This document shows positions 1 to 6,145 of a stretch of 13,305 bases of DNA, piece by piece. The position numbers and the translations under genes are program-made. How positions within the stretch are numbered: the stretch's first letter is position 1; each line of letters starts with the position of its first letter. This stretch comes from Candidatus Apopatosoma intestinale (lineage in GTDB: Bacteria; Bacillota; Clostridia; Oscillospirales; CAG-272): contig DODZ01000018.1 in the NCBI GenBank assembly GCA_003524145.1, positions 7,815 to 21,119 on the forward strand, given 5' to 3'. Below the pieces are notes generated by a model. It was not told the DNA's origin. It saw nothing but the letters and a program-made list of their open reading frames with translations, and did not search any database.

Positions 1-22
1 CTCCCAGCTGAGCTATGCTCCC
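1..22 (-). tRNA. tRNA, 5' end only (Val or Ala type), cut by window edge
   Basis: Read on the minus strand, these 22 bases are the start of a tRNA. They give a 7-base acceptor strand GGGAGCA, then T8 A9, the D-stem strand GCTC and the D-loop AGCTGGGA. The anticodon lies outside the window, so the identity is open. The opening resembles Firmicute tRNA-Val and tRNA-Ala genes. A consensus promoter sits at the right distance upstream at 70-98, which supports a real, expressed gene. Other tRNAs may follow beyond the window edge. Confidence 0.85.
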
Positions 23-69
23 GATATTTTTCTTCGCAGGCGATTGCCTGAAGCCTTGCGACGGGACTA
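23..69 (-). other. Transcribed leader of the minus-strand tRNA, with a hairpin
   Basis: This stretch lies between the promoter at 70-98 and the partial tRNA. It can fold into a hairpin with a perfect CAGGC/GCCTG stem (37-41 with 46-50) and a GATT loop. CTT at 32-34 and AAG at 51-53 can extend it past a two-base bulge. No T-run follows in the direction of transcription, so it is not a terminator. Trimming by RNase P would remove it from the mature tRNA. Confidence 0.45.
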
Positions 70-98
70 AGTATACCATATATAAAGGCAAATGTCAA
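70..98 (-). promoter_or_regulatory. Promoter of the minus-strand tRNA gene or cluster
   Basis: On the minus strand a perfect -35 TTGACA (93-98) and a near-perfect -10 TATACT (70-75) are separated by 17 bp (76-92). The -10 ends about 47 bp before the tRNA. This is a strong sigma-A type promoter, as expected for stable RNA genes, backed by A/T-tract DNA at 99-171. Confidence 0.85.
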
Positions 99-171
99 CA
101 GTTTTTTCAAAATTTTTCAAAAAAAATTCAAAAAATATTTGGCATTTTTGAAATTATTTTTTAAAAGCATA
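99..171. promoter_or_regulatory. A/T-tract spacer between divergent tRNA promoters, UP-element-like
   Basis: This 73-bp spacer lies between two back-to-back -35 boxes and is almost all A and T. Runs include T at 102-107, 113-117, 145-149 and 157-162, and A at 119-126. The triplet TTC inside A/T runs recurs at 106, 116 and 127, a spacing of 10-11 bp and close to one helical turn. Such phased tracts bend DNA, and A/T-rich DNA upstream of -35 boxes often binds the RNA polymerase alpha C-terminal domain (UP element). The role here is inferred from composition and position. Confidence 0.5.
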
Positions 172-200
172 TTGACAAAAGAACGATGGCATGATATAAT
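172..200 (+). promoter_or_regulatory. Promoter of tRNA-Met / tRNA-Glu
   Basis: A perfect -35 TTGACA (172-177) and a perfect -10 TATAAT (195-200) are separated by 17 bp. Transcription should begin near 206-208, about 25 bp before tRNA-Met. It is the strongest-looking promoter in the window and the divergent partner of the minus-strand tRNA promoter. Confidence 0.92.
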
Positions 201-206
201 AATCGA

Positions 207-231
207 GCGTTGCAAAGCGAACGCATTTTTT
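207..231 (+). other. Leader hairpin with T-run directly before tRNA-Met
   Basis: The short leader between the predicted transcription start and the tRNA can fold on itself. GCGTTGC (207-213) pairs with GC (217-218) and AACGC (220-224), with a 3-base loop and one bulged G. A run of six T follows at 226-231 and ends right at the first base of tRNA-Met. This looks like a small intrinsic terminator or attenuator, or a 5' processing determinant. Whether it acts on expression is not shown. Confidence 0.4.
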
Positions 232-308
232 GGCGGAATAGCTCAGTTGGCTAGAGCATTCGGTTCATACCCGGAGGGTCGTGGGTTCAAGTCCAACTTC
301 CGCTACCA
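232..308 (+). tRNA. tRNA-Met (CAT), elongator type
   Basis: This is a complete 77-base tRNA with encoded CCA. It has acceptor GGCGGAA pairing with TTCCGCT (G1:T72 is a wobble), a GCTC/GAGC D-stem, a TTCGG/CCGGA anticodon stem, the loop TTCATAC giving anticodon CAT, and a TTCAAGT T-loop. It lacks the initiator marks, namely a 1:72 mismatch and three consecutive G:C pairs closing the anticodon stem. The GGTTCATACC core matches Firmicute elongator tRNA-Met. A CAT anticodon could also mean lysidine-modified tRNA-Ile, but the loop favours Met. It is co-transcribed with tRNA-Glu 25 bp downstream. Confidence 0.95.
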
Positions 309-327
309 GCCGACTATTCGGTCGGCT
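308..327 (+). other. Hairpin in the spacer between tRNA-Met and tRNA-Glu
   Basis: AGCCGAC (308-314) pairs perfectly with GTCGGCT (321-327) around the loop TATTCG. The first base is the last A of the tRNA-Met CCA end. No T-run follows and tRNA-Glu begins only 6 bp later, so it is unlikely to stop transcription. It may guide separation of the two tRNAs by nucleases. Confidence 0.5.
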
Positions 328-333
328 TCATAA

Positions 334-408
334 GGCCCGGTGGTCAAGCGGCTAAGACACCGCCCTTTCACGGCGGTAACACGAGTTCGATTCTCGTCCG
401 GGTCACCA
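334..408 (+). tRNA. tRNA-Glu (TTC)
   Basis: This is a complete 75-base tRNA with encoded CCA. It has acceptor GGCCCGG with CCGGGTC, anticodon stem CCGCC/GGCGG, loop CTTTCAC giving anticodon TTC (Glu), T-arm CGAG/CTCG around TTCGATT, and discriminator A. It is the second gene of the Met-Glu unit and is followed 4 bp later by a strong terminator stem. Confidence 0.96.
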
Positions 409-412
409 TCGC

Positions 413-438
413 AAGCACTTCGAAAGAAGTGCTTTTTT
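413..438 (+). terminator. Intrinsic terminator of the tRNA-Met/Glu unit
   Basis: A perfect 9-bp stem, AAGCACTTC (413-421) with GAAGTGCTT (426-434), is closed by a GAAA tetraloop. It runs directly into T at 433-438. This is a textbook Rho-independent terminator. Confidence 0.93.
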
Positions 439-521
439 GCTTTATCTCCGTATTTTATATCGAAAACGTTGAAAAAATCGACAAAGAGTGGAAAAAAACG
501 ACAAAAAATGAGGAAAAAATA

Positions 522-550
522 TTGACAAAATAAGGAATAAAATATAAAAT
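522..550 (+). promoter_or_regulatory. Promoter of the beta-helix protein gene
   Basis: A perfect -35 TTGACA (522-527) is followed after 17 bp by TAAAAT (545-550). An overlapping TATAAA at 543-548 would give 15-bp spacing. It lies about 45 bp before the TTG start and behind the tRNA terminator, so the gene is its own transcription unit. The leader at 562-579 carries a tandem 9-base repeat, AAAGGAAAT twice. Confidence 0.75.
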
Positions 551-596
551 AGTTCACAGAAAAAGGAAATAAAGGAAATAAACGGGGGCGAATGTA

Positions 597-2153
597 TTGA
601 ATACGGATTTTAATGAAAAAGCAGGCAAAAAGGAGCTGCGTTTTTCGCTAAAAAGGATAATTGTCAGGTTTTTCGGATTTGTACTTTCTCTTTCGATGAT
701 GATTTCTTGCTCTTCCGCAGGGCATATTTTTGCATCGGGCGACCTCGCCGCGATAGGTGAAAAAAGCTATGTGAAAATAAGCGAGGCTATTGCCGCCGCG
801 GGAGAAAACGATACCGTGAAGCTCTTGCCGAGAGCTGACGGAAGCCCTATTTACGGCTTCTATACCGTTTTGGGGAAGAAGAATATCACGATAGATCTGA
901 ACGAAGCTACGATTGAGTACAGCGGTGAGAATAATTATTTGCTGAAAATAGAAAATTCCTCTGTCACAATAAAAAACGGGACACTCAATTTGCAGAATAC
1001 AGGCTCTGCGGTGGCAGTATTTGGCAGTTCAAACGTGACCTTCGAAAATGTAACAATCAAATCCTCGGGAAGAGGAGTGTTTGTGCAGAGCGCGGGAGAT
1101 ACATATATAAAGGTAAATTCCGATACTGTGATAGCTTCGGAAAAGCCGAGCTTTTACTTTGGCTCGGAAGATACCTCCGAGAATATCACACTTGATATTT
1201 TCGGTAAGATAAATTCGGAAAAAGCCAGTGCGATATACAATATATCAAAAGGCAAAGTGAAAATCAATCTCCACGGAGGAAGCGAGATAAAGGCTGCCGA
1301 TGTGGGAATATACAATAAAGAATCGGGCTTTTCGCTTGAGATGTACGGCGGACTTATCTCCGGCGGGACAGGTATTCACAGCATAGGCGGCAAGCTGACA
1401 ATCCGAGGCGGACACATATCAGCCACGGGCAGCAAAGGAGAGGCACCGAATACAGGCTGTGCCGTTTCATCGGCGGGAGCTTCGCTAAAGATAATCGGTG
1501 GAGTGTTTTATGCCTCCGATATCAGCGCCGGCGCTGTCGGCGGAGAATATTCGGATATCAGTGTAGTCGGCGGTTCGTTCTTTCCTGAAGTGCCGACTAA
1601 GGGAATAGTAAAAGGTGCTGTTTTCACCGATGAGATAATCAACGGAACGACATATAAAGTCATATCCTGTGCCACCGACGGAGAGGCATATAAGATAGCG
1701 AAGCCTGCCGTTCAGATAGCGATGCTCGAGCCTTGGGGAGTGAGAGTCAGTGCCGCTGTGACAAAGGATGGTGCGGCGATATCTCCTGCCGATTATGCTA
1801 CGGAAAACATCAGATGCGGCGTATGGTTTGCCATAGGTGATGAAAAATATACCTCTGTCGAAGAGATAAAGAATGCTGTCGGTTCGCAATACATCTCGGG
1901 AAAAGCCGATACGGAAGGTTTCCTCTGCGACTATCGCGGGATATATATCTATGATTTCGGCAAGTACATCAGCATGACGATAGAACTTGACACCGGAGAT
2001 GATAAACTTTATTCAAAGACGATATCGTATTCAATGCTTGAACTTATCGAGCTGCGTCTTGGTGCGGACGATTGTCTCGGCGCGGAGAAAGACCTGCTGA
2101 AATATATGGTTGATTACTATGGCTATGTCGATGCATATAGTAAAGGGAACTGA
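597..2153 (+). CDS. Exported beta-helix protein with clostridial C-terminal domain
   Basis: This 518-residue protein has no assigned function. A basic N-terminal stretch (about 1-20) is followed by a hydrophobic segment (21-37). Cleavage could be at Cys38 (MISC, a loose lipobox) or after HIFA near 47. Residues 55-80 read like the Ala-rich opening found before parallel beta-helices. Residues 95-330 have repeated short strands, and a rung pattern with GG recurs near 251, 271, 301 and 325. Residues 371-518 (AMLEPWGVRV onward) form a separate domain that I recall from uncultured clostridial exported proteins and that has no known role. There is no LPXTG anchor. The start is TTG at 597, with GGGGG at 584-588 as ribosome binding site; the nearby ATG at 592 opens only a two-codon frame. 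It is probably a surface, glycan-facing or adhesive protein, but that is inference. Confidence 0.8.
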   Translation: MNTDFNEKAGKKELRFSLKRIIVRFFGFVLSLSMMISCSSAGHIFASGDLAAIGEKSYVKISEAIAAAGENDTVKLLPRADGSPIYGFYTVLGKKNITIDLNEATIEYSGENNYLLKIENSSVTIKNGTLNLQNTGSAVAVFGSSNVTFENVTIKSSGRGVFVQSAGDTYIKVNSDTVIASEKPSFYFGSEDTSENITLDIFGKINSEKASAIYNISKGKVKINLHGGSEIKAADVGIYNKESGFSLEMYGGLISGGTGIHSIGGKLTIRGGHISATGSKGEAPNTGCAVSSAGASLKIIGGVFYASDISAGAVGGEYSDISVVGGSFFPEVPTKGIVKGAVFTDEIINGTTYKVISCATDGEAYKIAKPAVQIAMLEPWGVRVSAAVTKDGAAISPADYATENIRCGVWFAIGDEKYTSVEEIKNAVGSQYISGKADTEGFLCDYRGIYIYDFGKYISMTIELDTGDDKLYSKTISYSMLELIELRLGADDCLGAEKDLLKYMVDYYGYVDAYSKGN

Positions 2154-2164
2154 AAAGAATAAGG

Positions 2165-2205
2165 ACAGCCGCCCTGCTCATCCGAGTAGGGCGGCTGTGC
2201 GTTTT
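2165..2205 (+). terminator. Strong terminator of the beta-helix gene, possibly bidirectional
   Basis: A 15-bp stem (2165-2179 with 2184-2198, one G:T wobble) closes around an ATCC loop. GCG and then TTTT at 2202-2205 follow. It begins 11 bp after the stop. The minus-strand operon ends at 2223, so the same stem could also end that transcript, where CCTTATTCTTTT follows in its direction. Confidence 0.85.
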
Positions 2206-2222
2206 ATACAGATGTCTTAAAG

Positions 2223-2711
2223 TCACTCTTCGTATTCAATGCCGTGTTCATCGCAGAATTTGCGGGCGGTCTCATGCCAGTATTCATTTTTGAACTCATA
2301 AAACTTTTTGCCCTCTCCATATTCGTAGTCATCTTCAACATAAATATCAAAAAGCCTTTTAAATTCATCGGAAAATTTCGGTACGCTTTCGAGTTTTGTT
2401 TTGACAAATTCATTTGTAATTTCAGGCAGAAACGCTTCGACCACGCTATCATAAAACGATGGCGCAATCCACTCTATGCTTCTGCCTTTTATATTTTGCG
2501 GAAAATTGCTCCATTCACTGTCTACAGACAAATGAGGACTGTCCGGCGGATAAACAATTCTTTCAATGTGCAGGTTGCTTATGCCATCTTTAAAGTATGA
2601 AATTTCTACATAAAATTTGTAAGCCTCACTGCTTATGTCAACATACAGCCTTCCGGAACGAAAAAAAGCATAGCGCATGGCATTTACCAAATCATCCAGC
2701 TTCATGACCAT
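2223..2711 (-). CDS. Hypothetical protein, 162 aa, last gene of the recG operon
   Basis: I do not recognise this family. The protein is soluble, rich in aromatic and acidic residues, and has no signal peptide, membrane segment or obvious catalytic motif. The N-terminal half looks like beta-strands (LYVDISSEAYKFYVEISYF, roughly residues 22-40). The C-terminal third is helical and charged, ending GIEYEE. GGAGG at 2717-2721 lies 5 bp before the ATG at 2711; a second ATG two codons on (2705) is possible. It follows the previous small gene by 43 bp. Base composition is visibly more AT-rich than recG, lacZ or hisS, and size and context resemble small accessory or immunity-type genes. That resemblance is weak. 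Confidence 0.75.
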   Translation of the reverse strand: MVMKLDDLVNAMRYAFFRSGRLYVDISSEAYKFYVEISYFKDGISNLHIERIVYPPDSPHLSVDSEWSNFPQNIKGRSIEWIAPSFYDSVVEAFLPEITNEFVKTKLESVPKFSDEFKRLFDIYVEDDYEYGEGKKFYEFKNEYWHETARKFCDEHGIEYEE

Positions 2712-2754
2712 ATCAACCTCCGAATTACATCATATACTTCCTATAATATTCGCA

Positions 2755-3174
2755 TCAGGGATTGCACACGGCATATTTACATACAATTGTAATCTTGTCA
2801 CCCGAAACAAAGTCTATCTCCGCTTCAATGAAATCATTATCGTTATACAGTCTGCATAAGCGCTCATTGCTGTTTTCACTTTCAAATTTCTTTTTTAATT
2901 TCGGAATGAGCTCGCATTCATCATCTGACAAAAAGCAGATGCAGTCCATGATTCCTTGGCGCATACCCCAAAAGTTGCAGTCTGTCATTTCAAGTCCTAT
3001 AACTTCATGAAAACTTATTTCGCTCGGGATATATTTCATAGCTTCGAAGAGATATTGCTGAAAAGAAATTTTCAATACAGACGATTCTTCTTCATATATG
3101 AAATTCTCAAATATCGAATCATGTACGGATAAGTCGGCGTTTGCTTTATCTTTGTTTGAATTGTTTATTATCAT
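2755..3174 (-). CDS. Hypothetical protein, 139 aa, small immunity-like fold suspected
   Basis: The protein is small, acidic and soluble with no signal peptide. The pattern VHDSIFENFIYEEE (about residues 17-30), then a strand (VLKISF), then IGLEMTDCNFWG (about 59-70) recalls a group of small Firmicute proteins often found beside polymorphic-toxin immunity genes. I cannot name a family with certainty. GGAGG at 3181-3185 lies 6 bp before the ATG, a strong ribosome binding site. It starts 33 bp after the lacZ stop, and a weak AGCGC/GCGCT hairpin (3192-3206) lies in that gap. Codon use is AT-rich like the next gene and unlike lacZ, suggesting that the pair joined the operon late. Confidence 0.75.
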   Translation of the reverse strand: MIINNSNKDKANADLSVHDSIFENFIYEEESSVLKISFQQYLFEAMKYIPSEISFHEVIGLEMTDCNFWGMRQGIMDCICFLSDDECELIPKLKKKFESENSNERLCRLYNDNDFIEAEIDFVSGDKITIVCKYAVCNP

Positions 3175-3207
3175 AATGTTCCTCCGGAATAAGCGCTTTT
3201 TGCGCTG

Positions 3208-6135
3208 TCAGAATGTCAGCGTGAAGTTCCAGTCAAACCGTTTCTCTTTGAAGCGGTATTTCTCCATCGGGTGAGGGCCGCAACTGTTGCTTCCGATGCC
3301 GTCGACCTTATAGTTTATCAGCAGGACGGTTTCGGGGAGAGCTTTCAGCAGGTGACGGTGCGTCGCGGTTTCAAGGTCGCCCATGGTATAGTGCAGAGCG
3401 GAAAATTCAAAATCGCCGTATACGCTTATTTTATCATCGCCGCGTGAGAGGTGTGCTTCCGTTGCGCCGTAGTGATTTCCGCATTCCTGCGGGCGGATAT
3501 GCGGCTCGTACTGCTCGGAAACGGTGCTTTTCCAATATCCGAGGCGCGCATGATTATGCAGGTCGATATAGCTCTCTTCGGGTCCGTAGGCGAAATACTC
3601 CAGCTCCTCAAAGCCCTTGCGGAGAATCAGCTCGAGAGCAAATCTCGGCAGGCGGCTGTCCTCCTGTATATATTCCGGCTCTGCCGCCGAGATGTTTATC
3701 CTGATGCCGCCGCCGAATGTGTATTTTGCCGTCATGCCGAAGAGCGGCGTTCTCGACGGTGCGCCGAAGGAACCGCGGAAGATTATCTCGGGTGCGCCCT
3801 CTTCATTTATCTCGCATGAGTAAACATCAAAATCTGATGCGCGCAGGTGCATATTTTCCCAGCGGCGCTTTACATTCATGTGGTTGTCGGTCATTGCCAT
3901 CCATGCGGTATAGCGCGCGGGAGCGGCAAGATATTCGCATCCGTTTTTCTTTATCGAGGTGGGAATGCCGAGCGCTTTATCAAAGGTATATGTCATCGCG
4001 CCGTCGGCTATTGTGATGAAACGCGCGCCGTTTTCGGCGATATGCGCTTCGCCCTCCGTTTCCGCGGCTTTTTCTTTTGCAAACGGAAGCACAACCTGCT
4101 CGTGGGCAAGCTCATCGCCTGCCTTTGCCCAAGGCGTATCCACACTGTAGCGGAATATAAATTCGGCTGTCGCGGGATATCTGCCGCCGCAGGGAAGCGG
4201 ATCTATATGAACGGTCTGCGTACCTTTTGCCGCGACATTCAGCGGGAAACTGCCGCTTTGCAGTGTAGCTTTGCCGCAGAGAACGGCGTATTCGAGCGTG
4301 CATATCTTTTCGAGCGGGAGAAAATCGAGCGTGTTTGTTATCTCAAAATCGCCGTCGCCGAGATACCGCACTCTTGCGGGAGTCATGGCTTTTTTCATGG
4401 TTTTCATAGCGGTGTGCGGCGTTCTGTCGGGATAATTCAGCCCATCCACGCAGAAGTTGCCGTCGTGCGGATATTCGCCGTGGTCGCCGCCGTAGAGATA
4501 GTAGGGCTTGCCTTCCTCATCGTGGCTGAGAATTGCGTGATCTGCCCATTCCCAGATGCAACCGCCCATCAGGCGCGGATATTTATAGAAGAGCTCCCAA
4601 TATTCCTCGGCATTGCCCGGTCCCAGTCCCATTGAATGTTCATATTCGCAGAGGAAGAAAGGACGCTTATCGCGCAGGTCCTGTCCCTCGGCTTCCGTAA
4701 CCTCAACCGTCGGATACATTGTGCTGACTATATCCACGCAGGGATGAACGAAATCGCCTTCGGGTCCGTATTTGCGGTAGAGCGGGTCTATTGTGCGCTC
4801 ATAATGCACGGGGCGGGAGGGGTCGGCTTTATGCGTATAATCAGCCATGGCGACATGATTTTCGCCGAACATGCTCTCGTTTCCGAGCGACCACATGATT
4901 ACAGAGGCGTGGTTTTTATAGCGCTGCACCATATATTCCATCCTGTCAAGAAAAGCCTCGCGCCAGAGCGGGTCGCCCGATATCGGCTTGCCTGTATCCT
5001 CTATGCCGCGGATGAAAACGACGCCGTGCGTCTCTATATCGCATTCGCAGACAACATAGAAGCCAAGCTCATCGCACATCTCGTAAAATTCGGGTGCGCT
5101 CGGATAGTGGGAAGTGCGGATGCAGTTAATATTATTTTGCTTCATGAGGATGAGGTCGCGCAGGATATGCTCGCGCGGAACGGCATAACCGAGCGCGGCA
5201 TCTGTATCATGGCGATTGACACCTTTCATTTTTACGGGGGTGCCGTTTACCTTGAAAACGCCGCCGCTCCATGAAATCTCGCGGAAACCGACTCTTATGC
5301 GGATAAATTCGCCGCAGGCGGAAAATACGACAGTGTAGAGATTCGGCTCCTCGGCATTCCAGAGCTTCACATTCGGAATAAACGGCTTGTCCGTGATGAA
5401 ATTGCCGTCGGCATCGTAAATTTTACAGGAATATTCGCTCTTTTTGTCGCGGAATGTGACGGAAATATCGAGCGCGCCGCTGTTATCTGTCTTTATCGAG
5501 ATATCATCGATATGGTTTTCGGGGCGGGTGAGCAGATATACATCGCGGAAAATTCCGTTGAAGCGGAAGAAATCCTGATCCTCGAGATATGAGGCGTCAC
5601 TGCGCGTGAAAACGGCGACATGGAGAGTGTTTTCGCCGTTTACGGCATAGTCGGTGATATCAAACTCCGCGCCGTTATGCGAGCATTTAGACATGCCTGC
5701 GCTCTTGCCGTTGACATAGAGCAGGAAAGCGGAGCATACGCCTTCAAAGCGAAGATAAATGCGCTTGCCCGCGGCTTTTTCGAGAGTGAACGTGCGGCGA
5801 TAAAGCCCGACGGGGTTTTTCAGCGCGATATGCGGCATATTCATCTGCATGGGGTAGTTTACGTTTGTATACTGAATCTGACCGTAGCCGTGATTCTGCC
5901 AGCAGGAGGGAACGGGCAGCTTTTCGCTGAAATCAGCCGCCGTGATATCCTCGGGAAGCTCAAGCGGCGTTTCGTAATAGCGGAAATCCCATTCGCAGCC
6001 CGAGAGCAGGCGATAGCTTTCGTCGCGCATGCCCGCGAGCGCAGCGCTTTCACTTGCGCAGGGAATATATGCGGCGCGAGGCGCGGTTCTTCCCACACCC
6101 TGATTTTTCGGATTAAAAAGCTCTTCTGTAAACAT
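3208..6135 (-). CDS. lacZ: Beta-galactosidase, GH2 family (LacZ type)
   Basis: This enzyme hydrolyses terminal beta-galactosides such as lactose (EC 3.2.1.23). The five-domain GH2 layout is visible over 975 residues: sugar-binding jelly roll (to about 210), immunoglobulin-like domain (to 295), TIM barrel (about 300-590), linker domain, and C-terminal small-chain domain (about 700-975, with FAYGPEESYIDL). The acid/base is Glu420 in WSLGNES and the nucleophile is Glu497 in LCEYEHSMG. NRHDTD, RTSHYPS and IETHG are conserved. No signal peptide is seen, so it acts in the cytoplasm. I chose ATG at 6135 because GAGG (6147-6150) lies 11 bp upstream of it and the gap to the previous stop is 10 bp; the longer TTG frame from 6162 would overlap the upstream gene. 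Substrate specificity beyond galactoside is uncertain. No permease or sugar regulator is adjacent. Confidence 0.93.
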   Translation of the reverse strand: MFTEELFNPKNQGVGRTAPRAAYIPCASESAALAGMRDESYRLLSGCEWDFRYYETPLELPEDITAADFSEKLPVPSCWQNHGYGQIQYTNVNYPMQMNMPHIALKNPVGLYRRTFTLEKAAGKRIYLRFEGVCSAFLLYVNGKSAGMSKCSHNGAEFDITDYAVNGENTLHVAVFTRSDASYLEDQDFFRFNGIFRDVYLLTRPENHIDDISIKTDNSGALDISVTFRDKKSEYSCKIYDADGNFITDKPFIPNVKLWNAEEPNLYTVVFSACGEFIRIRVGFREISWSGGVFKVNGTPVKMKGVNRHDTDAALGYAVPREHILRDLILMKQNNINCIRTSHYPSAPEFYEMCDELGFYVVCECDIETHGVVFIRGIEDTGKPISGDPLWREAFLDRMEYMVQRYKNHASVIMWSLGNESMFGENHVAMADYTHKADPSRPVHYERTIDPLYRKYGPEGDFVHPCVDIVSTMYPTVEVTEAEGQDLRDKRPFFLCEYEHSMGLGPGNAEEYWELFYKYPRLMGGCIWEWADHAILSHDEEGKPYYLYGGDHGEYPHDGNFCVDGLNYPDRTPHTAMKTMKKAMTPARVRYLGDGDFEITNTLDFLPLEKICTLEYAVLCGKATLQSGSFPLNVAAKGTQTVHIDPLPCGGRYPATAEFIFRYSVDTPWAKAGDELAHEQVVLPFAKEKAAETEGEAHIAENGARFITIADGAMTYTFDKALGIPTSIKKNGCEYLAAPARYTAWMAMTDNHMNVKRRWENMHLRASDFDVYSCEINEEGAPEIIFRGSFGAPSRTPLFGMTAKYTFGGGIRINISAAEPEYIQEDSRLPRFALELILRKGFEELEYFAYGPEESYIDLHNHARLGYWKSTVSEQYEPHIRPQECGNHYGATEAHLSRGDDKISVYGDFEFSALHYTMGDLETATHRHLLKALPETVLLINYKVDGIGSNSCGPHPMEKYRFKEKRFDWNFTLTF

Positions 6136-6145
6136 TTCATTTACC

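Noticed and set aside
139..333. 64-codon plus-strand frame across the tRNA-Met region
   Set aside because: It runs through a promoter and a complete tRNA gene, so it is not coding.
303..557. 84-codon minus-strand frame over tRNA-Glu and its terminator
   Set aside because: It covers a tRNA, a terminator and a promoter of the other strand, and has no ribosome binding site.
3192..3206. Terminator between lacZ and the small genes
   Set aside because: The stem is only AGCGC/GCGCT with a 5-base loop and no T-run follows in the direction of transcription; the genes remain closely spaced.
3847..5274. Two adjoining plus-strand frames (262 and 212 codons) antisense to lacZ
   Set aside because: Codon-aligned shadow of a GC-rich gene with few TTA, CTA and TCA codons. 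Composition is odd for a protein, with no start signal.
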